Origin: Argonema galeatum A003/A1
Lineage (GTDB): Bacteria > Cyanobacteriota > Cyanobacteriia > Cyanobacteriales > Aerosakkonemataceae
Reading direction: 5' to 3'
Assembly: GCF_023333595.1 (NCBI RefSeq)
Contig: NZ_JAIQZM010000001.1
Span: 339,939 to 403,938 of the forward strand
Length of the DNA: 64,000 bases
The translations under genes and the position numbers were made by a program. The stretch's first letter is position 1. Each line of letters begins with the position of its first letter. The notes beneath the pieces were generated by a model that was given only the letters and a program-made list of their open reading frames with translations, did no database searches and was not told where the DNA came from. Shown here piece by piece: positions 40,879 to 49,746 of this stretch.

Positions 40879-42276
40879 TTATCCAAAACGCAGTAAAATG
40901 AGTGAGTAAGGATTTAAAATCAGCCCTTGCTGTTTTAGTTCTGCTGTTGCTAGGGTGTCATTCTTAACACCATCGGCGTCCAAATAAAACGCCGGTATAG
41001 TATCAGACTCAGAACCAACCGGCGTTGCTTGAAGGGCCAGTCCGATCGGATTGGCTGATTTATTGATCAGCAATAGCGATCGCCCTTTATCCTCCTGAAA
41101 GACAGCCATTGCTTCCACAAAGGGATTGTCGCTTTCTGTACGCATCACCCTACCAGTCAGGTATTTAATACCCCAGGCAAACACAGTGGCAGCAGGTCGG
41201 AGATTATTGTTAGGGTCGATCATCCCGTAAATCCCATCCTTGAGATGCCAGGAAGTCGCCATATCAATCCCGGCATCAGATAGATGTTTCAGAACCGAAG
41301 CAAACCAGACTGCTCCAATATGCGTATTCTGGCGATTTTCGCCGGATTGCCAAGAATAATTGATGTTATATTCGCCCAGCAGCAGAGGCACTTTGCGGTC
41401 TGGAATATGTTGCGTCGCTACTTTCGGAAAAATATTTACCTGATTTGCATACTGCGGCGTGTAAGACATCAGCGTGTCGGTGGAGTCGCTGGCATTGCCG
41501 CTGCCGTAACGATGCCAGGAAATAAACTCTACATTCGGCCCGCAGGCTTGCAGAAAAGCACCGAGTCTGCCCGGTTCGTCCCAAGTCAAAGCTGGGCCGC
41601 CAACCTTAATCTGGGGGTCTTTAGCCTTCATCGCCGTCGCCACTGTGTTGTAGATTTTCCAAAGTTCGTCGAGTTTGCCAGCTTTTTCGTAACGGACATC
41701 TTGTTCGTTGAAGGGTTCCCAGTAGACAACATGACGCTTTTGGCTTTGGTTGAGAATCTCTACCAGTTGGGCACAAAAGGCAGCATAGCGATCGTACTCA
41801 GAGGGGTCAAGCAAACCCTCCCCATCTTGTTTCATCCACTGAGGCCAGCCGGGAATATTCTGGATGATGGTAGGTTGTTGGGGATAAGAGGCATCGTAGC
41901 CTGCTTTAATCTTGGTTTTGTCCCAGGTTTTGGTAGCTGGGTCACTCCAGCGATCGCATAATCCAGCATGACAAATCCGAATTAAACCAATACCCAGTTC
42001 AGCTAGATGACTTTGGTAGACAGTATCTGCTGCTTTTTCTGGAATAGTGATTTCGTAGTCGTTCGAGCCAAACGTGAAGGGTGTCGTCTTAGCTTGTTCC
42101 GTTTCCCAATCCACAATTACCTGATTGGTAATTGAAGCTTGGGAACTGAGAATTGGAGACTCGACAGCCCGACGCCCCTGTGCTGCTCCCCGGCTACCCT
42201 GTTTGTATGCCACCTGTAACAGGGTTGCGATCGCAGCGCTAGATCCCGTCAGCATGAGTAAATCTCTGCGTCGCAT
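40879..42276 (-). CDS. Tat-exported glycoside hydrolase, clan GH-A (GH39-like)
   Basis: A 465-aa protein with a twin-arginine-like signal (MRRRDLLMLTGSSAAIATLL), predicting folded export. The rest is a (beta/alpha)8 glycosidase. The acid/base Glu is in 'VYWEPFNEQDV' and the nucleophile Glu in 'PLLLGEYNINYS', the spacing and context of clan GH-A enzymes such as GH39 xylosidases. A small beta domain follows (about 385-465). It starts 3 bp after the end of a BY-kinase remnant, so it is part of the same exopolysaccharide operon. It may trim or degrade the polymer, which is inference. The sugar specificity cannot be read. Confidence 0.78.
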   Translation of the reverse strand: MRRRDLLMLTGSSAAIATLLQVAYKQGSRGAAQGRRAVESPILSSQASITNQVIVDWETEQAKTTPFTFGSNDYEITIPEKAADTVYQSHLAELGIGLIRICHAGLCDRWSDPATKTWDKTKIKAGYDASYPQQPTIIQNIPGWPQWMKQDGEGLLDPSEYDRYAAFCAQLVEILNQSQKRHVVYWEPFNEQDVRYEKAGKLDELWKIYNTVATAMKAKDPQIKVGGPALTWDEPGRLGAFLQACGPNVEFISWHRYGSGNASDSTDTLMSYTPQYANQVNIFPKVATQHIPDRKVPLLLGEYNINYSWQSGENRQNTHIGAVWFASVLKHLSDAGIDMATSWHLKDGIYGMIDPNNNLRPAATVFAWGIKYLTGRVMRTESDNPFVEAMAVFQEDKGRSLLLINKSANPIGLALQATPVGSESDTIPAFYLDADGVKNDTLATAELKQQGLILNPYSLILLRFG

Positions 42277-42279
42277 AGC

Positions 42280-43345
42280 TCACGATGCCACTAAAGAACC
42301 ATTAGATCGATAGGAGTAAGGTCTGGCTGGAGTTTCCATACCATTGATGGCTAAAGCCACCAATTGGGCATTGTGCTGAGCCAGTTGATCCAGGCTGTCA
42401 TTCACAGAGTTACGCTTGCTGATACCGGGTCGAACCACAAACAACACACTGGGGATAACGCCAGCCATCAGCGCCGTTTCACTGGTCATACTAACGGGAG
42501 CAGTGTCAACCAAAACATAGTCATAGTCGCTGCTAGATTGGGCAGCAGCCAAACTCTGCTCAAATCGCCCCCGTCTCACCAGCTCGGCAATTTTGCCCTG
42601 TTTCGGCGCAGTTGGTAACAAATCCACACTCGGCTGTATCCGCACTGGTTGACCGGGTGAGTCAGCAGAGAGGTTGTACCCCAAGCGTCGGCTTAGTTCC
42701 CCCCCGCCGGAAATCCCCATCCACCACCAGTACCCGAAAGCCCAAATCGGCCAAAGCAGCAGCCAATCCCAAGGTTACAGTCGTCTTGCCTTCGCCTGTA
42801 ATAGCGCTGGTAATCAACAGACGATTGTCTTTGAAAGACTGCAAGCTAATCGCTGAAGCCAGCTGTTGAAACTCGACCTCTGTTTCGATCGCCAATTGCA
42901 ATCCCATCCCAAAATGCTTCGCTGTGGGAATGCGTACCACGATGGGGAATTCGATCGCCTGCAAGTCTTTTGGACTCAGCAGAGGATTGCGCGACTCCAG
43001 CAACAATACCAACGCAACGCTACCAATAACAGATGCCAAGAGCGCATTAAGCACCGCTAAAGAGTTCTTGGGACTGGAGGGCTTCGAGTCAACTGTGGGA
43101 GCATCTAATACCTGTACGTTTGGATAAGCATCAAAGGCATCAATATTAGACTGCTTTATTTGGGCAATCAAACCTTTGTAGACCCCCTCGGCGACATTGT
43201 ATTGCCGCTGCAATTCCATCAGCCGCCCCTGATTGGCAGGGATAGCGATTAAAGTTGTTCGGAGCTTTTCGATCTGGATCTGTAGCTGAGCCGCCTGTTG
43301 CCGCTGGGCTGCGGCTTCGCTCTCCGCCAGCACCAGTTGCCCAAT
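42280..43345 (-). pseudogene. Exopolysaccharide BY-kinase/Wzc-type gene: 5'-truncated and frameshifted
   Basis: The remaining sequence encodes the end of the chain-length-determinant domain ('RLMELQRQYNVAEGVYKGLIAQIKQ', then a transmembrane helix near 'AVLNALLASVIGSVALVLLLE') and a bacterial tyrosine kinase domain with Walker A 'SAITGEGKTT', Walker A' 'LVVDGDFR' and Walker B 'YDYVLVDTAPV'. Two defects are visible. A run of seven C (42699-42705) shifts the frame: the minus-strand reading 'DGDFRRG-GTKP' should continue as 'GDFRRGELSRRLGYNL', which needs six. And the 5' part is missing: homology stops near 43345, where a transposase remnant begins. The homopolymer shift could be a sequencing error, but the truncation cannot. 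Confidence 0.8.
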
Positions 43346-43355
43346 TAAACTTTAT

Positions 43356-43535
43356 CCGAAAGTGGCTCGCACAATTCGCTCACATTTACCAGAAATTTGT
43401 AATTACTTTATTAGTCGCACCACTAGCGGTGTGATGGAGGGTATTAATAATAAAATTAAGTGAATTATGCGATTGGGTTATGGCATGACTAATTTTGATA
43501 ATTTGCGTTCTCGATTACTAGCTTCCTTCTCTTGA
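43356..43535 (+). pseudogene. ISL3-type transposase C-terminal remnant
   Basis: The plus-strand frame beginning at 43356 reads 'PKVARTIRSHLPEICNYF', then 'ISRTTSGVMEGINNKIK', a TGA stop at 43461, then 'IMRLGYGMTNFDNLRSRLL' and the final stop at 43533. The SRTTSGVMEGINNKIK block is the well-known end of the ISL3 family DDE transposase. Only about 60 codons remain, with an internal stop, so it is dead. It sits exactly at the junction of two truncated exopolysaccharide genes in opposite orientation. Confidence 0.75.
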
Positions 43536-43559
43536 TATCAATAAAACTTATCAACCTAA

Positions 43560-43886
43560 GTACGGAAGAGCCGTTTATTACGGCGAACCAGCTTGGATGA
43601 ACTCCCCCAGTTTTGGAATGTCCTAATCGGGCAGATGAGCTTGGTAGGAACTCGCCCACCCACCTTAGATGAAGTCAGCCAATACAGCGAACATCACTGG
43701 AGACGGTTAGATGTTAAGCCTGGACTTACCGGCGAATGGCAGGTTAGCGGACGGTCAGCGGTCAAGGATTTTGATGCTGTGGTCGAACTCGACCTGCGCT
43801 ACCAGACTCTGTGGACTCCTTGGTATGACCTGGCCATTATTTTGAAAACAATTTATGTGCTTATCGCTCGTGCTGGGGCTTATTAA
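43560..43886 (+). pseudogene. Exopolysaccharide sugar transferase (polyprenyl glycosylphosphotransferase), 5'-truncated
   Basis: About 100 codons homologous to the C-terminal catalytic part of the WcaJ/CpsE-like bacterial sugar transferase family: 'RRTSLDELPQFWNVL', 'MSLVGTRPPTLDEV', 'VKPGLTGEWQVSGRS' and 'DLDLRYQTLWTPWYDLAIILKTI'. Full proteins are about 450 aa with an N-terminal membrane domain, all of which is missing here. The in-frame open part begins at a stop near 43557. Without its membrane domain it is very unlikely to work. It faces the BY-kinase remnant across the ISL3 remnant. Confidence 0.8.
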
Positions 43887-43936
43887 GTTGCTCCACAAAG
43901 CCTGGTTATTCTGGGAATTGGTGATTGAAAACACTA

Positions 43937-43983
43937 GCGACAACCCGCTGCGATGGGCCAATGCCAACGCAGCGGGTTGTCGC
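43937..43983. terminator. Strong 16-bp hairpin downstream of the sugar transferase remnant
   Basis: GCGACAACCCGCTGCG pairs perfectly with its inverted copy around a 15-base loop, 50 bp after the stop codon. No T-tract follows, so it is either a factor-dependent transcript end or an extragenic palindrome. Confidence 0.5.
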
Positions 43984-44194
43984 GCGATCGCATAAATCGT
44001 TCAGACAGGATACCTTTAGGGCATACTAATCTCAAGTACTCAGGGTGATTAGCCATGCTCAAAAGCTTGACTGACAAAATTGCCAAGGTAAAACTCTCTG
44101 TGGAAATAACTCCTCAATTAGCATACTCGGAAGGAGCAACGCACTGAGTTCTCTAAAATTGAGAGCTGCTCAAACACCAATTTTCACTCAAGTC

Positions 44195-45166
44195 ATGGAT
44201 TATCAACCACAAGATCGGCCTGGAACAATTGACATTCAAGCAATTCGCTTGGACGATTGCAGTGTTAGTGCTGACCGCATCCAGTGCATTGTCCGCGTTC
44301 AGCTGGAAGACTATGAAGCAGCATTGGCAGATTCCCACCGGGCCATTGAACTCGACCCGAACAATACAGGTGCCTACCACAATCGAGGTGCTGCAAACAT
44401 GGGATTGGGAAACTATGAGGCAGCACTGGCAGATTACAACCGGGCAATTCAGCTCGACCCGAATAATGCGGGTGCTTATCACAACCGAGGTGCTGCCAAC
44501 ATGAGGTTGCAAGAGTATGAGATAGCACTGGCAGATTACAACCGAGCAATTCAGCTAGACCCGAATAATGCCGTAGCTTACAACAGCAGGGGGGCTGTCC
44601 TATATTACTTAGGCCAAAACCAGGGCAATCTCGCCAAGAGTGCCCAAGACGCGATCGCAGATTACAATGAGGCGATTCGCATCAATCCCAAGTATGCCTC
44701 CGCGTATAACAATCGCGGCAATGTTCTAGCTCTACTCGGAGACCGTGAAAGTGCGATCGCAGATTACAACCAAGTCATAGAGATCGATCCCAACGATACC
44801 CAAGCCTACTACAACCGAGGTACTATACGCTATCGACTGGGAGAGCAAGCAGGTGCTAGAGCAGATTTTTCCCAAGCGATTGAAATCAATCCCTACTATG
44901 CCGAAGCCTACAACAACCGAGGTATTCTTTGGGCAGAAATGACAGATTGCCAGGAAGCGATCGCAGATTATAACAAAGCGATTGCCATCAATCCATACTA
45001 TGCCGATGCCTACTATAACCGGGCTTTATGCCGCTGCGCCTTTGAAGATTATCCCGCCATCATTGCCGATTTTCAGAAAGCGGCGCAACTCTATGAAGAA
45101 CAAGGAATAACTGATGATTACCAAATGGCACTCGATAACATCAGCAAATTGCAGCACCTAAAATGA
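44195..45166 (+). CDS. TPR repeat protein
   Basis: A 323-aa protein made almost entirely of tetratricopeptide repeats, about eight units of 34 aa, with repeating elements such as 'YEAALADYNRAIQLDPNN' and 'AYNNRGNVLALLGD'. TPR solenoids mediate protein-protein contacts. The 'DYNxAIxxxPxxAxAYxNRG' form is typical of cyanobacteria. No signal peptide is evident. The first ATG is at 44195; the frame is open from a TTG at 44159. The two best-matching consecutive repeats are nearly identical at the DNA level, indicating recent internal duplication. Confidence 0.85.
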   Translation: MDYQPQDRPGTIDIQAIRLDDCSVSADRIQCIVRVQLEDYEAALADSHRAIELDPNNTGAYHNRGAANMGLGNYEAALADYNRAIQLDPNNAGAYHNRGAANMRLQEYEIALADYNRAIQLDPNNAVAYNSRGAVLYYLGQNQGNLAKSAQDAIADYNEAIRINPKYASAYNNRGNVLALLGDRESAIADYNQVIEIDPNDTQAYYNRGTIRYRLGEQAGARADFSQAIEINPYYAEAYNNRGILWAEMTDCQEAIADYNKAIAINPYYADAYYNRALCRCAFEDYPAIIADFQKAAQLYEEQGITDDYQMALDNISKLQHLK

Positions 45167-45340
45167 CAACCATAGCAGGAGTAAATATTGTCGCCAATGA
45201 AGGCAATACCGCACCAAATCTGACGATTATGGTGCGGTCAAAGCTCAATTGACCGAACAAATTCTAGATTAAAGAATGCCGATTTTAGATTTTTATGATT
45301 CGTGGATCGTCCCTTCTGGCATAAATCTAAAATCGGTTGA

Positions 45341-45880
45341 TTATTTCATCTCGACGGGAACCTTGAGGTCTGACGAAAGTTTACCGTCTGGTTTAATTTG
45401 TTCGCCTTCAATGAACGAACGCAACATCCAAGCGATTTGCTCGTGCTGCTCCATCAGTCCAGTCAGGAAATCGGCAGTACCTTGGTCGTGGAAATCTTCA
45501 CCGCATCGATCGATATGATCGCGCATATTGCGGATAACCAGCTCGTGATCTGCCACTAGGTTTTCTACCATGCCCTCTGCATTGGGGAGAGATCCAGCAT
45601 CTTCTTTGATAGTGGCGTATTTCAGGAAGCCTTCGGCAGTACCGATGGGGTAGCCACCCAAGGTACGAACCCGCTCCGCCATCGCATCAATGTTTACCGT
45701 CAAAGCGTTGTAATGTTCTTCCCACATTTGGTGCAGCGAACGGAATTGCGGCCCCACTACATCCCAGTGGTATTTCTTGGTTTTGATCAACAGGAGATAG
45801 GCATCGGACAAGTCGCGATTCAACAAATCGATGACACCTTGACGTTGCTCTTGCGATAAACCTATATTTAACGGGCGCAT
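45341..45880 (-). CDS. dps: Dps family protein (ferritin-like DNA-protection protein)
   Basis: A 179-aa Dps. The ferroxidase-site motif is intact: 'KKYHWDVVGPQFRSLHQMWEEHYNAL' supplies the first His and the 'DAMAERVRTLGG' helix the acidic partners. It would form a hollow dodecamer that oxidises iron with peroxide and stores it, protecting DNA. The C-terminus ends 'SDLKVPVEMK', a little longer than E. coli Dps. It converges with the TPR gene. Confidence 0.93.
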   Translation of the reverse strand: MRPLNIGLSQEQRQGVIDLLNRDLSDAYLLLIKTKKYHWDVVGPQFRSLHQMWEEHYNALTVNIDAMAERVRTLGGYPIGTAEGFLKYATIKEDAGSLPNAEGMVENLVADHELVIRNMRDHIDRCGEDFHDQGTADFLTGLMEQHEQIAWMLRSFIEGEQIKPDGKLSSDLKVPVEMK

Positions 45881-46197
45881 CCTTTAAGACTCCTTAGTTT
45901 TACACTTTTCCAGTAAACCAAATTTATATCCGCTCCTTCATCAGCCAAATGAGAGAATTCAAATCTATATCTAGTCAATCCTTAGAAAGTTTCAGGCCCT
46001 TAGAAACCCGGTTTCTTTGAGAAACCGGGTTTCTGGGAGTTCAGTTTATTTACGCCCACCTACTTAATCTGTTCTACAGATGTATTTTGTAGTTAATAAA
46101 TCTGCTGCAAGGCATCCAACTAAAGACAGAGTTATGTAAAATATTTACCTTAAGGAATAGCGTCCGCTCACCTACTTGAGTTTTGGCTCTAGAATTT
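45881..46197. other. Divergent intergenic region
   Basis: About 317 bp between the dps and DUF29 starts, holding the palindrome at 46002-46034 and otherwise AT-rich sequence likely to include both promoters. No further element was recognised. Confidence 0.5.
46002..46034. repeat. Palindromic AGAAACCCGG hairpin repeat, copy 5
   Basis: AGAAACCCGGTTTCT and its complement around a 3-base loop, in a divergent intergenic region. Confidence 0.75.
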
Positions 46198-46698
46198 ATG
46201 AATAGCGATCGCACAATTAAATCCATGACAGAAATTGAATTTGCCATCGAAGGAGAGAATGGAGCTAAAGGTTCTCTTTACTCTAGCGACCAGTATCTGT
46301 GGCTGGAGGATACGCTGGCGCGACTTAAGGCGCGAGATTTTAATGGATTGGATGTCCAACATTTGATTGAGGAGATCGAAATCTTGGCGGGCAGAGATAG
46401 AGCAGAGATCGAAAGTCGGCTAGGCATATTATTGGCGCATCTGCTCAAACGGCTTTATGCCAACAGTACATCTGACAATCGGGGATGGGAAGTCACGATT
46501 CGAGAACAACGCCGCCAGTTAAGAATTGCACTCAAACAATCTCCCAGTTTGAAACGGTATTTCGCAGAAGTGTTCGATGAAGCATGGCAGGATGCTCTAG
46601 CTGAAGTCCGCGAAGATTATCCTAATGTCCAGTTTCCCGATTCGTGGCAGCTTAGCCGCGATAACGATGTCTTGCTAACTGAGAAGTTTTGGGAGTAG
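46198..46698 (+). CDS. DUF29 family protein
   Basis: About 166 aa with the DUF29 features 'LYSSDQYLWLEDTLARLKARDFNGLDVQHLIEEIE', 'LLAHLLKRLY' and 'RQLRIALKQSPSLKRYF'. It is a paralogue of the gene at 1750. The start is uncertain: ATG at 46198 or at 46225, with a TTG further upstream. It converges with a Uma2 gene, the two stops being only a few bases apart. Function unknown. Confidence 0.83.
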   Translation: MNSDRTIKSMTEIEFAIEGENGAKGSLYSSDQYLWLEDTLARLKARDFNGLDVQHLIEEIEILAGRDRAEIESRLGILLAHLLKRLYANSTSDNRGWEVTIREQRRQLRIALKQSPSLKRYFAEVFDEAWQDALAEVREDYPNVQFPDSWQLSRDNDVLLTEKFWE

Positions 46699-46702
46699 CT
46701 GA

Positions 46703-47413
46703 TTATTTGCTGGCTAATTTCTGGACAAATGCGGCGTGTTCGGGAGATTGTACCCCCGCTTGTAAAACCGCCAACACGCCCGACATATTCCCAGATAATA
46801 ACTCTGCAACTGCTAACCACAACCCCGGAAAGACTCGACTCCGCACAATCCCATCGGAATCGGCGAGTAAATCCAGATATTCACCCTTTTCTAGATACAG
46901 CCAGCTAATTTTGCGATCGAGGACTTGCCAAACAATATATTCCTTTACACCATTACGGCGATAAGCTTGCTTTTTGGCATGAAGGTCGATCGCGACACTG
47001 CTAGCCGCAATTTCAACGATTAACTCTGGTGCGCCTTCGACATAATCATCGTCACTCAGTTGCGCTTGACCGCCTGCTTCAGGAAGTATGAGCAGAACAA
47101 CATCTGGTTGAGGTTCATTGTCGATATCGAGCCGTACAGTTGGAGCATCTCCTACAGCAACGCCGGGTGTCATGGCTTCGTAAGTTCCTAGCCATACGAT
47201 CGTCCAACTGTGGGGTTGACCGTGGCTCTTAAAGCGCAGTGCAGCGGGCATATAGACAATTCCTTCGATCAGTTCGGCTTTTTTCAGGTTTGGTATAGCA
47301 TTGTAGCGGCGCTCAAATTCGTAACGGTTCAAGCGATCGCCATTTTCTAGGAAGGGAATTGTCAAACCTGGGGAAGGTGTTTTAACCATAGCTGCTGTAG
47401 TGAGGGTAAACAT
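46703..47413 (-). CDS. Uma2 family (DUF820) putative endonuclease
   Basis: A 236-aa Uma2 protein of the 'PFLENGDRLNRYEFERRYNAIPNLKKAELIEGIVYM' subtype. Core residues are seen in 'EPQPDVVLLIL', 'ELIVEIAASSVAIDLHAKKQAYRRNGVKEYIVWQ'. It closely resembles the gene at 49747 along its length, so these are paralogues separated by two sugar-metabolism genes. It converges with a DUF29 gene, only 4 bp apart. Confidence 0.87.
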   Translation of the reverse strand: MFTLTTAAMVKTPSPGLTIPFLENGDRLNRYEFERRYNAIPNLKKAELIEGIVYMPAALRFKSHGQPHSWTIVWLGTYEAMTPGVAVGDAPTVRLDIDNEPQPDVVLLILPEAGGQAQLSDDDYVEGAPELIVEIAASSVAIDLHAKKQAYRRNGVKEYIVWQVLDRKISWLYLEKGEYLDLLADSDGIVRSRVFPGLWLAVAELLSGNMSGVLAVLQAGVQSPEHAAFVQKLASK

Positions 47414-47417
47414 AAGC

Positions 47418-48308
47418 TCATCCTACCGAATCGGGTCGGGCTTGGTGCAATTGGGCGATCGTATCGCAATAATTTCTGGGCGTACCGATATCCAAAAAAT
47501 CGCCCTCCACTTCATAAGCAAGACCTCCATCTGTGCTTATCCAGCGGCGCAGAGAAGCTGATAAATCCAGTTCCCCCTGATGCTGTTCCCTAACAGTTTG
47601 GAGGTATTCCATAAAATGACCTGGAAGCAAGTAGATACCGAAGATGCAGAAGTATTCGCTCATGTGACTTCCGGGGATGCGGAGAGTCGCTTGCGCCAAG
47701 CTTGGCGAAGGTTTCTCGCGCATATCGGTCAACTCAAAAACAGAAGATCGATCGGGCATTATACGGACTCCCACCACACCTAGTTGGCCGATCTCGCTTT
47801 CGTCGCGCCTAGTGACACCCAACACACCTTTGCCGAATTGGGCTCCAATATCGAGTACCTGACGCACGCAAGGAACGGTGGAGCTAGACTTGTAAAGATG
47901 ATCGCCCAAAAGTAATACAAAAGGCTCGTCACCCACAACTTCCCGACATTGAAGCACTGCATCGCCAAAACCCCTTGCTTCTAGCTGATAGACATAGCGC
48001 AAGTGTTCCGAAAGCGGTTTAAGCTCGTTCCAAGCATCAAAAATCCGTTGGCCAGAAACGCCTTCCAGAATACCTGCTGGCGGTTCGTCGAAGTATCTGC
48101 GAATTAATTCACCGTCGCGGGGAGATACGATTAGCACTACTTCATCTACACCTCCAGCTAAAGCTTCCCGCACAATCCAATCTACTGCCGGACGCAGGGA
48201 ACCATCTTGTCCCGGAACTGGCAATAAAGCCTTGGGGATAACTTTTGTGGCCGGGTAGAGGCGGGAAGCAAGACCAGCTAACGGTATAACAGCGCGTGTT
48301 GGTTTCAT
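47418..48308 (-). CDS. Sugar nucleotidyltransferase (GalU/RmlA-like)
   Basis: A 296-aa NTP-transferase. The N-terminal activation loop is 'AVIPLAGLASRLYPATKVIPKALLPV', the form usual for UTP-glucose-1-phosphate uridylyltransferases, with the catalytic Lys in 'KALLPV'. Later blocks include 'LEARGFGDAVLQCREVVGDEPFVLLLGD' and 'YEVEGDFLDIGTPRNYCDTI'. It would join a sugar-1-phosphate to a nucleotide. The GHMP kinase gene is upstream on the same strand, 135 bp away, and could make its substrate. The pair suggests activation of a sugar such as a uronic acid. Confidence 0.85.
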   Translation of the reverse strand: MKPTRAVIPLAGLASRLYPATKVIPKALLPVPGQDGSLRPAVDWIVREALAGGVDEVVLIVSPRDGELIRRYFDEPPAGILEGVSGQRIFDAWNELKPLSEHLRYVYQLEARGFGDAVLQCREVVGDEPFVLLLGDHLYKSSSTVPCVRQVLDIGAQFGKGVLGVTRRDESEIGQLGVVGVRIMPDRSSVFELTDMREKPSPSLAQATLRIPGSHMSEYFCIFGIYLLPGHFMEYLQTVREQHQGELDLSASLRRWISTDGGLAYEVEGDFLDIGTPRNYCDTIAQLHQARPDSVG

Positions 48309-48319
48309 TTTTTGTTATT

Positions 48320-48424
48320 GGTCAGTCGTCAGTTGTCAGTGGTCAGTCGTCAGTGGTCAGTCGTCAGTTGTCAGTGGTCAGTCGTCAGTTGTCAGTTGTC
48401 AGTCGTCAGTGGTCAGTCGTCATT
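48320..48424. repeat. NGTCAGT heptamer tandem repeat
   Basis: About 15 contiguous heptamers (GGTCAGT, CGTCAGT, TGTCAGT) in strict 7-bp register. The units are the reverse complement of the TGACNAC-type units at 18465. It lies between the nucleotidyltransferase and GHMP-kinase genes. Confidence 0.85.
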
Positions 48425-48443
48425 TGACTTCCGCGTAGCGGCA

Positions 48444-49496
48444 CTAGGACGGTTTGAGCGTTAAACTCAAGCACGGCAAACCCAAATCGTTTTCGACGAT
48501 CGCTTTAGCAAGCAGCCGTTGTTCTGGCCCACGAATAAGCAGTTGCGCTGTTCCGTCCCCTTGGGAACCTACGCCTTTGCCACCCCAGATTAACTCTTGC
48601 AGAGGGGGGTACTCAAGTAGGCGGTGTAGGTTGGGCGATCGCAATTGGGAGGGACAGGCGGGTGCGACGAGGCGATCGAATATCTCCTGCGCTTCCACCA
48701 TTAACTCACCGACTCGGCGTACATCTCCAGAAATTAACGCTTCACGAGCTTGGTAAACTATTTGTTGGTTTAAAGGGCCAAGGGCGCGACGAATTCCTGC
48801 GGCGATCGCACCTTCTGTGTTAGTAAATTGGTTATTCAAATCGCGCAAGATCGTAACGGTGTCTTTGTTTCCGTGTAAATCCACAATTAAATAGTAAAAC
48901 GCGCTACCCAAAGGAATCGTTTCTATTGCTAAATCTTCACCATCGAAGGTGAGAAACGTTGGCACTTGACCGTAGGCACAAATTTGATCCATGCGACCGC
49001 AGCGCGAAGGGGTAAGGGTTTCGCCACGGTAAGCTAATTCCATTTCGTCGCGTTTGTCAAGACCCAACTTATATAACTCATTGCACGCCCTAGCCACTAA
49101 AACGCAAACTGCTGCTGATGAAGATAGACCCTTTTTGAGTGGCAAATTCATGCGATCGCACTTTATTTCTAATCCTGGAATTGAGTAGCTTTGCAAAACT
49201 TCGTGCAAAGTACCCGCAACATAGCTCCAAAAACCGTCAGTTTGTGCTAATAAAAGAAGTTCTGCGGAGTCTGGAGGAATACAAAGCGGTTCTACATTAG
49301 GAAGATGAGAGCTAACTATTATAATTCCATCTCGTTTGCGGACGCGGGCGTAAATTCCCTGATTTGTACCAACAGCAATGCAGTAGCCCGGTGTAGCTGC
49401 AAAGCGACTAATTGAGCCAGCCCAGTCGGAATGTTCGCCAAACAGGCAAAGTCGTCCGGGAACAAATAAATTTAGCCATTCGGAGTCATTAGTCAT
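48444..49496 (-). CDS. GHMP family sugar kinase
   Basis: A 350-aa kinase of the galactokinase/homoserine/mevalonate group. The opening 'VPGRLCLFGEHSDWAG' matches the galactokinase-type motif 1, the ATP-binding Gly/Ser motif is 'PLKKGLSSSAAVCVLVARA', and motif 3 is represented by 'GGKGVGSQGDGTAQLLI'. It would phosphorylate a sugar at C-1. It is next to a GalU-like nucleotidyltransferase, so the two may form a two-step activation route like glucuronokinase plus a UDP-sugar pyrophosphorylase. The sugar is not determined. Confidence 0.82.
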   Translation of the reverse strand: MTNDSEWLNLFVPGRLCLFGEHSDWAGSISRFAATPGYCIAVGTNQGIYARVRKRDGIIIVSSHLPNVEPLCIPPDSAELLLLAQTDGFWSYVAGTLHEVLQSYSIPGLEIKCDRMNLPLKKGLSSSAAVCVLVARACNELYKLGLDKRDEMELAYRGETLTPSRCGRMDQICAYGQVPTFLTFDGEDLAIETIPLGSAFYYLIVDLHGNKDTVTILRDLNNQFTNTEGAIAAGIRRALGPLNQQIVYQAREALISGDVRRVGELMVEAQEIFDRLVAPACPSQLRSPNLHRLLEYPPLQELIWGGKGVGSQGDGTAQLLIRGPEQRLLAKAIVENDLGLPCLSLTLKPS

Positions 49497-49548
49497 TTGT
49501 CGTTAGTCATTTGTCGATCTGATACCAACTTGCGTTCTATGATGTCAT

Positions 49549-49639
49549 TAGACCTCTCCAAAAAAGAATGTAGAGACGTTGCATGCAACGTCTCTACAAG
49601 GGTTACAGGTAACGCACCTTTAATTTCTGGAGAGGTCTA
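49549..49639. repeat. Nested palindrome element with GTAGAGACGTTGC core
   Basis: The outer arms TAGACCTCTCCA and TGGAGAGGTCTA enclose a 30-bp perfect palindrome at 49569-49598 (TGTAGAGACGTTGCATG and its complement). The core is nearly the same as at 30149-30176, while the outer arms are unrelated. It lies upstream of the GHMP-kinase gene and of a Uma2 gene. Confidence 0.7.
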
Positions 49640-49746
49640 TTGGAGAACGGTAGCGTTGGCGAAGCCTGTGCGTAAGCGCTTATAATTTACACCAGATGCT
49701 TCACTTCACTATGCCACAATAAAAATATAAACTTAGAGGTCGCACT

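Noticed and set aside
41284..41961. 225-codon open frame antisense to the glycosidase gene
   Set aside because: It lies wholly within a well-supported glycoside hydrolase gene on the other strand and has no recognisable domain.
49500..49685. 62-codon frame between the GHMP kinase and Uma2 genes
   Set aside because: It is read through the nested palindrome at 49549-49639, so it is an artefact of the repeat.
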